From assembly GCA_965220285.1 (NCBI GenBank), contig OZ244818.1, positions 558,001 to 622,000 on the forward strand: DNA of 64,000 nucleotides, written 5' to 3'. Below are positions 1 through 8,450 of the stretch, piece by piece (the stretch's first letter is position 1; every line of letters starts with the position of its first letter). Made by a program: the position numbers and the translations under genes. The DNA comes from Bin5 sp009843665 (GTDB lineage Bacteria > Chloroflexota > Anaerolineae > Caldilineales > Caldilineaceae). The notes under the pieces were generated by a model. The model had not been told where the DNA came from. It saw only the letters and a list, made by a program, of their open reading frames with translations, and searched no databases.

Positions 1-1
1 G

Positions 2-1108
2 GACGGCAACAATGTCTTCCAGGGCGGATTCCTGGGGTTGGACAATATCAGCGTCTTTGACCGCAGCGCGGGATTACCCAAAGGCGGCCGCATCGACCAG
101 TCGGATGGGACCGCGTGGATGGGTTTCTACTGTCTGATGATGATGAAGATTGCCTTGGAACTGGCTGAGCAGGACTCCGTCTATCAGAGCAAGTCATCGA
201 ATTTTTCAGTCTACCAGGACATGGCGACGAAGTTCTTCGAGCATTTTCTTCGTATCGCCACGGCCATGAACGAGGAGCGAGGCGAGGGCGCTTCACTCTG
301 GGATGAGAAGGACCGCTTCTATTACGACCTGCTGCACATGCACGACGGCACTTTCATACCGTTGAAAGTCCGGTCCATGGTCGGGTTGATACCGCTGTTT
401 GCAGTTGAGACTCTGGAGCCACGCCTGTTGTCCTCACTTCGCGAATTCAAGCGGCGCAAAGACTGGTTTATAGAGAACAGACCGCGATTGGCAACGACCA
501 TAAGCAGAACCGACGCCCCGGGCGTGGGTGAGCGATTCCTAACCTCGCTGCTGACGCGAGATAAGTTAGAGAGCATATTGCGCTATTTGCTGGACGAGGA
601 GGAGTTTCTTTCGCCATACGGAATCCGCTCGCTTTCCAAAGTTCATGAGAAGCACCCATATCATGTCCACATCGGTGACCGGACGTTCGAGATTCAGTAT
701 GAGCCGGCGGAATCGCGCTCCGGAATGTACGGCGGCAACTCAAACTGGCGCGGTCCGGTCTGGTTCCCCATCAACTTCCTGATAGTCGAGAGCTTGCAGC
801 GTTTTCATCACTACTATGGGGACTCACTGAAAGTGGAATGCCCGACGGGTTCAGGTGTCCTCATGACGCTGGACGAAGTCGCCGGAGAACTGTCCCGGCG
901 GCTGATTCGGCTTTTCTTACGCAGTGAGTCGGGCGGGCGCCCATTCAATGGGGACACGCCAAAGTTTCAGGAAGACCCCCACTGGCGGGACCACATTCTG
1001 TTTCATGAGTACTTCAACGGTGACGACGGGACCGGCTTGGGGGCCAGCCATCAAACGGGCTGGACGGGCCTGGTTGCAAAGCTTCTGCAGCAGTCGGGCG
1101 GCATGTGA
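2..1108 (+). CDS. GH63/MGH1-like glucosidase, C-terminal part
   Basis: The frame is open to the window edge, so the N-terminus is missing. The visible ~368 residues look like the (alpha/alpha)6-barrel catalytic region of GH63-like enzymes (processing-glucosidase/MGH1 type). Supporting motifs are the opening GGFLGLDNI, QSDGTAWMGFY, NSNWRGPVWFPIN and, near the C-terminus, HEYFNGDDGTG followed by TGWTGLV. Family members hydrolyse alpha-glucosides or glucosylglycerate-type solutes; the substrate cannot be read from this fragment. The gene ends 79 bp before the FAH-family gene, which has its own ribosome binding site, so co-transcription is possible but not shown. No secretion signal can be assessed. 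The family call is fairly firm, the substrate unknown. Confidence 0.8.
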   Translation, partial: DGNNVFQGGFLGLDNISVFDRSAGLPKGGRIDQSDGTAWMGFYCLMMMKIALELAEQDSVYQSKSSNFSVYQDMATKFFEHFLRIATAMNEERGEGASLWDEKDRFYYDLLHMHDGTFIPLKVRSMVGLIPLFAVETLEPRLLSSLREFKRRKDWFIENRPRLATTISRTDAPGVGERFLTSLLTRDKLESILRYLLDEEEFLSPYGIRSLSKVHEKHPYHVHIGDRTFEIQYEPAESRSGMYGGNSNWRGPVWFPINFLIVESLQRFHHYYGDSLKVECPTGSGVLMTLDEVAGELSRRLIRLFLRSESGGRPFNGDTPKFQEDPHWRDHILFHEYFNGDDGTGLGASHQTGWTGLVAKLLQQSGGM

Positions 1109-1187
1109 TGGGTGAACAGTCCAGTTGGACTGCACTTGAAAATCGAAGCACTCATTCTTAGAAGATTCGCAGAAAGGGAAAGAGAAA

Positions 1188-2117
1188 ATGAAACTGGCGA
1201 CGTATGTTGGACATGCCGGAGAGCGGGTCGGCGCCGTGGATGGGGACCACATTTACGATTTACGGGGCGCCATGGAGGCGTGCCGTCTCGGAGACCCTGA
1301 TACGGTCGCGGACATGGTTACTCTTCTGGCGGCCGGCGAGGCCGGGATGGAGGGCGTTCGCGCTTCGTTTGAATGGGCCAGGAATAAGAACGGGCCGGAG
1401 CTGAAGATTCCTCTTCACAGTGTTACGCTGCGCGCGCCGCTGCCCAGTCCCGGCAAGCTGATGTGCCTGGCTGGAAACTACGCCAGCCATATTGAAGAAG
1501 GCGGCGGATCCTACATAGGCAAGGAAAAAATGATACCGCGCTTCTTTATCAAGCCTACTTCGTCGGTCACGGCGACGAAGCAGCCGATCCGCATTCCGGC
1601 TTCGACCGGTTTCGCCGACTGGGAGTTGGAGCTGGCCGTCGTCGTTGGCAAGCCCGGCCGCGATCTGACACCGGCACAGGCGGAAGAGCATATCATGGGC
1701 TACACCGTCTTTAACGATATATCGGCACGGGAACTGACCTTCCGCAATGAACTGCCGGAGCAGGAGGGGGACTGGTACTTTGACTGGCTGGTGGGCAAGT
1801 GGCTGGACACGTTCGGGCCGATGGGGCCGTGGATCACCACGCGTGACGAGATCGCTCATCCCGACCGTCTGCGCATGCGACTGTGGCAAAACGATACGCT
1901 CCATCAGGACGCCAGTACGGGCCAGATGATCTTCTCGCCGGCGGAAGCGCTTTCGTTCGTATCGCAGTTCGTCACGCTGGAGCCGGGCGATCTGCTGAGT
2001 ACAGGCACACCCTCCGGTGTGGGCCACGCCAAGAAGGTGCGGTTGGAGCCTGGCGACCGCATCAAGGGGGAGATCGAGGGCCTGGGCGTCCTCGAGAATA
2101 CGGTCGAAGCGCTCTGA
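1188..2117 (+). CDS. Fumarylacetoacetate hydrolase (FAH) family protein
   Basis: This 309-residue protein has the normal length and layout of FAH-family hydrolases/decarboxylases (2-hydroxyhepta-2,4-diene-1,7-dioate isomerase, ureidoglycolate lyase or acylpyruvase type). A short N-terminal domain (MKLATYVG) is followed by the catalytic FAH fold. The acidic metal ligands are visible in ADWELELAVVVGK and in YTVFNDISARE, and the C-terminal LEPGDLLSTGTPSGVG loop is the family hallmark. These enzymes cleave or decarboxylate C-C bonds of 2-oxo acids using Mg2+ or Mn2+ in the cytoplasm. A purine-rich AAAGGGAAAGAG precedes the ATG. Sugar-acid or aromatic-acid catabolism are both possible. Confidence 0.88.
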   Translation: MKLATYVGHAGERVGAVDGDHIYDLRGAMEACRLGDPDTVADMVTLLAAGEAGMEGVRASFEWARNKNGPELKIPLHSVTLRAPLPSPGKLMCLAGNYASHIEEGGGSYIGKEKMIPRFFIKPTSSVTATKQPIRIPASTGFADWELELAVVVGKPGRDLTPAQAEEHIMGYTVFNDISARELTFRNELPEQEGDWYFDWLVGKWLDTFGPMGPWITTRDEIAHPDRLRMRLWQNDTLHQDASTGQMIFSPAEALSFVSQFVTLEPGDLLSTGTPSGVGHAKKVRLEPGDRIKGEIEGLGVLENTVEAL

Positions 2118-2189
2118 GGCCGGGACGCCGATCTGAATTGGGTCGTGAATGAGGGCAATGCCGGGTCTTTCGACTCAGGGAGGGTAGCG

Positions 2190-2867
2190 ATGCCCTGCAC
2201 TTGTTGCGAACCGCCGAATTCCGGTGACTATGAAGGGATGTTCGATAGGGAGTGGGCATCCAGGGAGGCCGACGCCTATGTCCGAAATGGTCTAGAGGCA
2301 CGGGCCGAGCGGCTCATAGCCTATTTGCTGGAGAACTGTACAGGGCCGCTGCGTGTATTGGATGTTGGCAGCGGTGCCGGCGGCGTACATCATGAGCTGC
2401 TGCGCCGCGGCCTTGCCGAAAGCGCGGTCGCGGTGGAGGCATCGTCAGCGTACATCGCCGCGGCGCGTGAGATCGGTGAGCGGCTGGGCCAGGAGAACAG
2501 GGTGCACTATGTCCACGGCGATTTCACCGCCGCGGCCGCCGTGGTCAGTTCAGCCGATGCCGTGATCCTGGACCGTGTAATCTGCTGCTATCCGCATCTT
2601 GCACAGCTGCTGGGTGCCTCAGCGAGAAAGGCCGAGCGCTATCTGGCCCTGAGCTATCCGCGCGAGAGATGGTGGGTCCGCCTGGCGTTCGGCCTGTTCA
2701 ACGTGTACCTCAAGATAAAGCGCAAAGATTTCCGGACATTTGTCCATCCTCATAGCGAAGTACATTCGATCGCGGAGCGGGATGGGTTGGAGCCGGTCCA
2801 TGCGGAAACGGAAGGGTTCTGGCAGATCACCGTGTATGAAAGGGTCAGTGCCCGTTCAAACGTTTAG
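2190..2867 (+). CDS. Class I SAM-dependent methyltransferase
   Basis: The frame opens at 2145, but the ATG at 2190 is preceded by GGGAGGG at a good distance and is the better start, giving about 225 residues. Motif I (VLDVGSGAGG) and the following acidic strand end mark a Rossmann-type class I methyltransferase. The N-terminus is unusual: CTCCEPPN, a small cysteine cluster that could bind metal, precedes a helix (DYEGMFDREWASREADAYVRNG). The later segment AVILDRVICCYPH matches post-motif II of small-molecule methyltransferases. The substrate is unknown. It lies 72 bp after the FAH gene on the same strand and runs convergently into the aminotransferase gene, with 34 pyrimidine-rich bases between them. 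Confidence 0.78.
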   Translation: MPCTCCEPPNSGDYEGMFDREWASREADAYVRNGLEARAERLIAYLLENCTGPLRVLDVGSGAGGVHHELLRRGLAESAVAVEASSAYIAAAREIGERLGQENRVHYVHGDFTAAAAVVSSADAVILDRVICCYPHLAQLLGASARKAERYLALSYPRERWWVRLAFGLFNVYLKIKRKDFRTFVHPHSEVHSIAERDGLEPVHAETEGFWQITVYERVSARSNV

Positions 2868-2901
2868 GCCCTCCCCTCTTATCTCCCTCTCTTTCTGTCC
2901 C

Positions 2902-3825
2902 TTATAGATGACCTTGGGCCTGGCCAATGATATCGAGGCCTACGAGGTCGCTCCATGCCTGCAGCAACTGCCTGGCTACGGGGCCGACTGTTCCGTCGCC
3001 TACGGGAAGGCCGTTGAATTTTGTCGCTGGCATGATGCAGTAGGGCGTACTGGTAAAGAAGGCCTCGTCGGCGGTGTAGATGTCGTAGGGCTGGAAGTCG
3101 GTTATCTGCGTGGGGATGCCGACGACGCCGGCCAATTCAAGGACGGTCTCGCGGGAGATACCGGCGAGGGCGCCGCGGGCATGGGGCGTCTTGAGTACGC
3201 CATCGGTCCAGATGAAGAAGTTGCCACCCTTGTTTTCGGTAACATTTCCGTCCGTATCCAGAATAACGCTCTGCGCCTGCGGGTCGACCAATTTGACCTC
3301 GGCTTCGGCGAGGGTATAGGCGAGGCGGCTGCGGTTCTTGATGCGGGCGTCGAGCGACTGCGTGGGAATGGCCCGGCTGAAGGGTGTGACCGCGTGGCAG
3401 CCTTCGGTGTAGAAGCCGGCCCAGTCGCGCAGGATCATGGGCGCGGTGTTGATGATTACTGTGGCGGGGGAGCGCTGCAGGGTGGGGTCGGCAGCGGCGG
3501 CGCCCATGCCGCGGGAGATGTTGTGAACGATCCAGACATCTTCATGCGGCGGGACGTGCGGCAGATTTGTCTCCAGTACCTCCAGGGTGACGGCGGTCAT
3601 CTCGTCGGGCGTCATCCCGGCATTGATACGGCTTACCTTCAAAGACTTGTAGAGGCGCTGGATGTGCCGCTTCAGCTTGAAGGGTCGGTGGCCGAAGGTA
3701 CGCGTCGATTCGGTGACGGTATCTCCCAGAGTGACGGCCGTATCGAAGACGGAGATTTTGGCTTGGTCCGGCGGGAACATCTCGCCGCTGATGTAGACGA
3801 GATGTTTACTGGCGTCGTGTTCCAT
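2902..3825 (-). CDS. Class IV PLP-dependent aminotransferase (BCAT/D-amino-acid transaminase-like)
   Basis: The 307-residue protein has the fold-type IV architecture. FDTAVTLGDTVTEST forms the N-terminal strand-turn, the predicted Schiff-base lysine is Lys163 in DARIKNRSRL (as in D-amino acid transaminase, where the Lys follows a short Asp-Ile/Arg stretch), and NVTENKGGNFF carries the PLP-interacting Glu. GGNFF and AGISRETVLEL are the usual distal motifs. It would transfer an amino group between a branched-chain or other amino acid and a 2-oxo acid. AAAAAGGAGAG precedes the start. It is downstream of the peptide-importer operon, separated by a perfect hairpin, so expression may be partly independent. 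Amino acid specificity cannot be read. Confidence 0.87.
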   Translation of the reverse strand: MEHDASKHLVYISGEMFPPDQAKISVFDTAVTLGDTVTESTRTFGHRPFKLKRHIQRLYKSLKVSRINAGMTPDEMTAVTLEVLETNLPHVPPHEDVWIVHNISRGMGAAAADPTLQRSPATVIINTAPMILRDWAGFYTEGCHAVTPFSRAIPTQSLDARIKNRSRLAYTLAEAEVKLVDPQAQSVILDTDGNVTENKGGNFFIWTDGVLKTPHARGALAGISRETVLELAGVVGIPTQITDFQPYDIYTADEAFFTSTPYCIMPATKFNGLPVGDGTVGPVARQLLQAWSDLVGLDIIGQAQGHL

Positions 3826-3861
3826 TCCTGCTACTCTCCTTTTTGAAGGTCTCCAGATTCA

Positions 3862-3892
3862 AGACAGCGGAGCCAGTTGCTGGCTCCGCTGT
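3862..3892. terminator. Perfect 14-bp hairpin between importer operon and aminotransferase gene
   Basis: GACAGCGGAGCCAG is followed by TTG and then its exact reverse complement. This is a very stable stem on either strand. It sits between the stop of the minus-strand solute-binding protein (3990) and the start of the aminotransferase (3825). No long T-run follows, so it may attenuate or protect transcript ends rather than act as a classical intrinsic terminator. Confidence 0.6.
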
Positions 3893-3989
3893 CCCGTTAC
3901 GGATTCAATCCATCTTAGCGGACGGGGCTCGGGTTTCTTCTACACTCGTGAGAACTGACAGACGCGCCCGCGCCCGAGATCCGTAATTC

Positions 3990-6170
3990 TTACTCGTTTA
4001 TGAACCACTGCGCCGGGATGGTCGGCGTCCACTCACCTGAGATCGACCAGGTTACGACATTGCGCAGGCGGTTGTTCACGTGGGTCAGCTGGCCGAACTT
4101 GGGATCGTCAACGACGAGACCGATCGACCAGATGTTGTCCATGTGGATCTCAAAGACTTCCCGCATGAGTGCATTGCGCGTATCCTCGTCAGGTTCACCC
4201 AGGATCTGGTCACGCAGCACGCGCAACTGCTTCACATCATCGGGCGGCTCCACGCCTTCGGCGCCGTCGGTGTCGAGCCAGGCGGCCCAGTCACGGGCCC
4301 ACTGCCAGCCGCGCATGGCGAAGGTATTTGCGTTCAACGTCGGGTGGACCGGGCCGCCGCCGAAGTGGCCGCCGCGAGCCGAGACGTCGTGTTCGCCACT
4401 GTTGTGGCGCGTGTACCAAAGCTGACCTGCTTCCGGTGTTACGGTCGCATTGATGCCGACCTCTGCCCAGTAGCCCTTTACCAGCTCCATCAGTTCGGGC
4501 GATTCTGAAGGCCAGGCGGTGGTGGCGGAGATAATTATCAGCAGCTCATTTCCGTCAGGCCCCAGCCGGAAGCCATCGGCGTCGCGCTCGGTGATGCCGA
4601 TTTCGTCGAGTATCTGGTTGGCGAGGTCCGGGTCATGCTGGGTCCAGGACTGGAACAGTTCATCCTCGCCGTGATATGGCGGGCCACGCAGCGGCGCGAT
4701 CTGGGAAGCGAAGACGCCGCCTTTATAGATCAGTTTGATGATCTCGTCGCGGTTAATGGCAACGGAGAGAGCATGACGGAATCTCTTGTCGTTATACAAC
4801 TGCCGCTTGGCTTCGTCGTCGATAGTGTAGTTGAACATGATGTTGCCGTAGGCGTTGGGCATCCAGTTGGCGTAGGCGAAGCGGAAGTTGCCACTTTCCC
4901 TGTTTTCAGCCAGGACCGGGATGTTGGCAGTACCCAGGCCGCGTACGAAGTCCAATTCACCAGCGATGGTCTTCAACAGTGCGGCTTCGGCGTCAGCAAC
5001 GCGAATTTCGTGTATTTCATCGATGTAAGGCAGCTGGTTTCCAGCGGTGTCCACCTTCCAGAAGTAGGGGTTGCGGACATATACCTCGACCGGATTGGGC
5101 GGTACGGTAGTGGGAAGCCAGGCTGCCAGGCTCGGCTTGTCGACGTTAACGCTGCCGTTCTTCTGGCCGAACAGGTCCATCCAGTTGTCGAAGCCGCCAT
5201 CGTCCATCATCCCTTCAATATCGGCCATTTCGGCGTAGTCGGGATGGAACTTGGACAGGTAGTGCTTGGGGCTGGTTGTCGGTCCGGAGCGCGGCCCGCC
5301 CCAGCTTCCCAGGTAGGTGGGGAAGAGTGCGTAGGACTTGGCGAAGCTGAACTGGACGGTGAAGTCGTCGATCATCGCCAGTTCGGCCATTTCGCCGCCG
5401 CGACTCAGCAGCGTAGGCGGTGACGGCGTCAGCTCCTCGTTGAGGATGATATCCTGCCACCAGAACATGACATCGTTGGCGGTAAAAGGCTCGCCGTCGC
5501 TCCACTTGATGCCTTTGCGCAGGTTGATGGTGAGCTGGGTGTGGTCGTCGTTCCAGGACCAACCTTCGGCCACGTTTGGAACGATGACGCCCTTGGGTGA
5601 ATGGAGCGTAAGGGGCTCAATCACCCACCAGCCCATCTCGCCCATGGCGCGCTGACCGCCGACGGTTTTGCGCAGGGCGCCGCCATATTTGCCAACGGCC
5701 TCTTCAGGCTTGATGACGATGGGATTTATCGGCAGCCGCTCCTCGACAGGGGGCAGGTCACCGCTGGCGACCATTTCAGCGAGTGCGGGCGCCTGCTGGT
5801 AAGAGTCGATGCCCCCGGCGTCGGCCGGCGTGTTGTAGACTTCGCTCTGTACTTCACGCTCACCAGCGCCGGCTGGTGGGTCAGTCAGTACAGGGCCTGT
5901 TACCGCGACCGCTTCCGACGAGGAAGAGTCATCGGCGGCTGGCGCAGATTCTTCGGCCGCAGGTGCGGCCTCCTCGCTCGCGGCGGGCTCGTCGGCAGCG
6001 CCACATGCGGCCAGCAGCAGGGAAAGGATAATCAGAAACGGAACGATTTTGGAGACACCCTGCGCCAACCTCTTGACGACGGGTGTGCCACCTCTCAGAG
6101 AGGGAATTTTGCGATGCGACACAGTATAGCTCCTTGTAAATGAAAGAAAACGGTTGCGAAACTCGGTCAT
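3990..6170 (-). CDS. Peptide/oligosaccharide ABC importer substrate-binding lipoprotein (SBP family 5)
   Basis: A large (about 726-residue) extracellular binding protein of the OppA/DppA family. The frame is open to an ATG at 6203, but AGGAGG lies at 6187-6192, downstream of that codon; the ATG at 6170 follows it, though with a long (16 nt) gap, so the start is uncertain. The signal region VPFLIILSLLLAACG is a lipobox whose Cys becomes the lipidated N-terminus, followed by an Ala/Glu/Ser-rich linker. Domain signs are GWSWNDDHTQLTINLRKGIKWSDGEPFTANDV, NPYFWKVDTAGNQLPY and RFRHALSVAINRDEI. Size and sequence resemble the oversized Chloroflexota and Thermotogae homologues that bind oligosaccharides as often as peptides. 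It is the last importer gene, 75 bp after the second ATPase. Confidence 0.9.
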   Translation of the reverse strand: MTEFRNRFLSFTRSYTVSHRKIPSLRGGTPVVKRLAQGVSKIVPFLIILSLLLAACGAADEPAASEEAAPAAEESAPAADDSSSSEAVAVTGPVLTDPPAGAGEREVQSEVYNTPADAGGIDSYQQAPALAEMVASGDLPPVEERLPINPIVIKPEEAVGKYGGALRKTVGGQRAMGEMGWWVIEPLTLHSPKGVIVPNVAEGWSWNDDHTQLTINLRKGIKWSDGEPFTANDVMFWWQDIILNEELTPSPPTLLSRGGEMAELAMIDDFTVQFSFAKSYALFPTYLGSWGGPRSGPTTSPKHYLSKFHPDYAEMADIEGMMDDGGFDNWMDLFGQKNGSVNVDKPSLAAWLPTTVPPNPVEVYVRNPYFWKVDTAGNQLPYIDEIHEIRVADAEAALLKTIAGELDFVRGLGTANIPVLAENRESGNFRFAYANWMPNAYGNIMFNYTIDDEAKRQLYNDKRFRHALSVAINRDEIIKLIYKGGVFASQIAPLRGPPYHGEDELFQSWTQHDPDLANQILDEIGITERDADGFRLGPDGNELLIIISATTAWPSESPELMELVKGYWAEVGINATVTPEAGQLWYTRHNSGEHDVSARGGHFGGGPVHPTLNANTFAMRGWQWARDWAAWLDTDGAEGVEPPDDVKQLRVLRDQILGEPDEDTRNALMREVFEIHMDNIWSIGLVVDDPKFGQLTHVNNRLRNVVTWSISGEWTPTIPAQWFINE

Positions 6171-6278
6171 TTTTGTGAAGTTCACACCTCCTGTCCTGTT
6201 CATTGATGTCTTGCCAGTTGTGAAGGCAAGGTTTCGTCGTGAGTCTACCGGTACTTCAGGCGCAGAAAAAGCGATCGG

Positions 6279-7424
6279 TCACTGCGGCGAGTTGCGTACG
6301 CCTTGCAGGTCCAGCTCCTCTGCGAAATGACAGCGCACGTAGTGGGGGTGGCTGCCGTTCGCTCCCGCCAAATCGACGAGCTGGGGCTCTTCGTCACGGC
6401 AGATGTCCTGAACATAAGGACAGCGGGGATGGAACGTGCAGCCAGCCGGCACGTTGGACGGGTCGGCTACGTCGCCCTCCAAAATGATGCGCTCCCGCCG
6501 CCGCCCCGCCTTTCCGGTCTCCACAACGGGCACAGCCGACAGCAGGGCCTCGGTATAGGGATGCCGGGGCTGGCGGAAGATCGAGTCGGTGCGGCCCAGT
6601 TCAACGATCTGGCCCACGTACATCACCGAAACGCGGTCGCTCAGGTATTCGACAACGGACAGGTTGTGGGTGATGAAGAGATAGGTCAGATGCAGCTCGG
6701 ATTGCAGCTCCTTGAGCAGGCTGAGGATCTGTGCCTGCACAGACACATCCAGCGCGGATACCGGCTCGTCGGCGACGACGAAGTCCGGGTCCAGTGCCAA
6801 GGCGCGGGCAATCGCAATGCGCTGGCGCTGGCCGCCGCTGAAGGCATGGGGATAGCGGCGCATGTAGGTTGGATCCAGGCGAACGCTGCGCAGAAGCTGG
6901 GCCACCCTCTCTTCCAGTTCACGTCTGCCGCTGATCAGTTTGCGGGTGACAAAAGGCTCGCCGATGATCTCGAGGACGGTAAGACGCGGGTTAAGCGATG
7001 AGAAGGGATCCTGGAAGATCATCCCCATATGCTGCTGCACGGAGCGCAGCTCCGGCCTGGTCAGTGTTGTAATGTCGATCTCTTCGCCGTCGCGTTTGCG
7101 GAACAGGATCGAACCGCCGGAAGGCTCAATTGCCCTCATGACGCAGCGGCCGGTAGTCGTCTTGCCGCAGCCGCTTTCCCCGACCAGGGCAAGTGTCTCG
7201 CCGCGTGCGACGTGGAAGCTGACTTCGTCGACCGCTTTGACTTCGCCGACCTGGCGGCGGAAGAAGCCGCGGAGGATGGGGAAATACTTGCGCAGGTCGG
7301 ATACCTCAAGGACATTGTCGGAAGGGGACAGCCCTACGCCTTCATCCAGTTGTTGGTGCAGCCGGCCAGACGTAGAATCCGTGGTTGCATTCACGCCGGT
7401 TGGAACAGCATCTGCTTGCGCCAT
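6279..7424 (-). CDS. Opp/Dpp-type ABC transporter ATP-binding protein (OppF/DppF-like)
   Basis: The open frame extends to 7685 but that upstream part overlaps the preceding ATPase gene. The ATG at 7424, five bases from that gene's stop, gives a normal 381-residue protein. Walker A (GESGCGKTT, residues 82-90), Q-loop (MIFQDPFSSLNPR), signature FSGGQRQRIAIARAL, Walker B (FVVADEP) and H-loop (FITHNLSV) are all intact. The C-terminal CTFHPRCPY...C segment is the oligopeptide-transporter extension that can carry an Fe-S cluster in relatives. The N-terminal ~40 residues form a hydrophilic extension. It would hydrolyse ATP at the membrane as a heterodimer with the neighbouring OppD-like protein. Confidence 0.93.
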   Translation of the reverse strand: MAQADAVPTGVNATTDSTSGRLHQQLDEGVGLSPSDNVLEVSDLRKYFPILRGFFRRQVGEVKAVDEVSFHVARGETLALVGESGCGKTTTGRCVMRAIEPSGGSILFRKRDGEEIDITTLTRPELRSVQQHMGMIFQDPFSSLNPRLTVLEIIGEPFVTRKLISGRRELEERVAQLLRSVRLDPTYMRRYPHAFSGGQRQRIAIARALALDPDFVVADEPVSALDVSVQAQILSLLKELQSELHLTYLFITHNLSVVEYLSDRVSVMYVGQIVELGRTDSIFRQPRHPYTEALLSAVPVVETGKAGRRRERIILEGDVADPSNVPAGCTFHPRCPYVQDICRDEEPQLVDLAGANGSHPHYVRCHFAEELDLQGVRNSPQ

Positions 7425-7428
7425 GTTC

Positions 7429-8430
7429 TCAGTCCTGGACATACAGATGGCAGCGGACGCGATGGCCTCCCGCCAGCTCGATCTGGGGCGGCAGGTGGAC
7501 GTCGCATACGTCGGGAATAAACTCCGGGCAGCGGGGATGGAAGGGACAGCCCGGCGGCCGCCGGTAGGGGCTGGGCACGGAGCCGGTGATTGGGTCGAGC
7601 TCCTGGCCATGGCCTTCGCCCAGCTCGGGCACGGAGCGCAGAAGTCCGACCGTGTACGGATGCTTAGGGTCGCGAAAGATGACATCCGCGGGCGCGCTCT
7701 CGACGTCCTTTCCCAGGTACATGATCATGACGCGATCACACAGTTCGGAGATGACAGCCAGGTCATGAGTGATGACGATGAGCGCCATGCCCATGTCCCG
7801 CTGCAGATCCTTCATGAGTTCCAGTACCTGGGCCTGGATCGTAACGTCCACGGCGGTGGTCGGCTCGTCGGCGATCAGCAGGGCGGGATGGCAGGAGAGT
7901 GCCATTGCGATCATTGCGCGTTGACGCATCCCACCGCTCAGGGCAAAAGGGTAGGCATCGATGGTCAGTTCCGGCTGGGGCATTCCCACCCGCCGCAGCA
8001 TTTCGATCGCCCGATCACGGGCCTCGCTCGGGCTACAGTCCTGGTGCAGCCGGATTACTTCGGTTATCTGATTGCCAATCGTGTAGACCATGCTGAATGC
8101 GGCCATCGGTTCCTGGAAGACCATGGCAATCTCGCCGCCGCGGATTTGGCGAATCTCCTGCCCGCGATCATCCAGTTGCACCAGATCGACTGATTCACCG
8201 TTCTGGAAGAGGGAGATCGCCCCCATAACGATTTTGCCGTTTTTGGGCACAATACGCAGGATTGACTGGGCGGTAACGCTCTTGCCGCAACCGCTTTCGC
8301 CGGCGATGCCCAGCGCCTCTCCGGCGTGTATATCGAAGGACACGCCGTCAACGGCCTCCAGGATACCCTCCTGGGAGAAGAAGTGTGTGGCCAGATTATC
8401 GACGCTGAGCAGAAGTGGTGACTGGGTCAT
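7429..8430 (-). CDS. Opp/Dpp-type ABC transporter ATP-binding protein (OppD/DppD-like)
   Basis: A 333-residue ATPase of the usual length. Walker A (GESGCGKS, residues 44-51), Q-loop (MVFQEPMAAFS), signature LSGGMRQRAMIAMAL, Walker B (LLIADEP) and the H-loop (VITHDLAV) are intact, and the C-terminal GCPFHPRCPEF...C oligopeptide motif is present. Signature and Walker residues of both ATPases are canonical, so a two-site ATPase is expected. The gene begins 20 bp after the second permease stop and its stop is five bases from the next ATPase start, so the pair is very likely translationally coupled. Confidence 0.94.
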   Translation of the reverse strand: MTQSPLLLSVDNLATHFFSQEGILEAVDGVSFDIHAGEALGIAGESGCGKSVTAQSILRIVPKNGKIVMGAISLFQNGESVDLVQLDDRGQEIRQIRGGEIAMVFQEPMAAFSMVYTIGNQITEVIRLHQDCSPSEARDRAIEMLRRVGMPQPELTIDAYPFALSGGMRQRAMIAMALSCHPALLIADEPTTAVDVTIQAQVLELMKDLQRDMGMALIVITHDLAVISELCDRVMIMYLGKDVESAPADVIFRDPKHPYTVGLLRSVPELGEGHGQELDPITGSVPSPYRRPPGCPFHPRCPEFIPDVCDVHLPPQIELAGGHRVRCHLYVQD

Positions 8431-8450
8431 GGGACAGGTTCGCGGTCTGC

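Noticed and set aside
2908..3846. Long plus-strand open frame of 312 residues opposite the aminotransferase gene
   Set aside because: It is the antisense shadow of a gene with intact PLP motifs, lacks motifs or a ribosome binding site and has a low-complexity Gly/Asp/Val composition.
6940..8193. Plus-strand frame of 417 residues over the two importer ATPases
   Set aside because: Antisense to two ATPases with all canonical motifs; the frame is a product of GC-rich codon bias.
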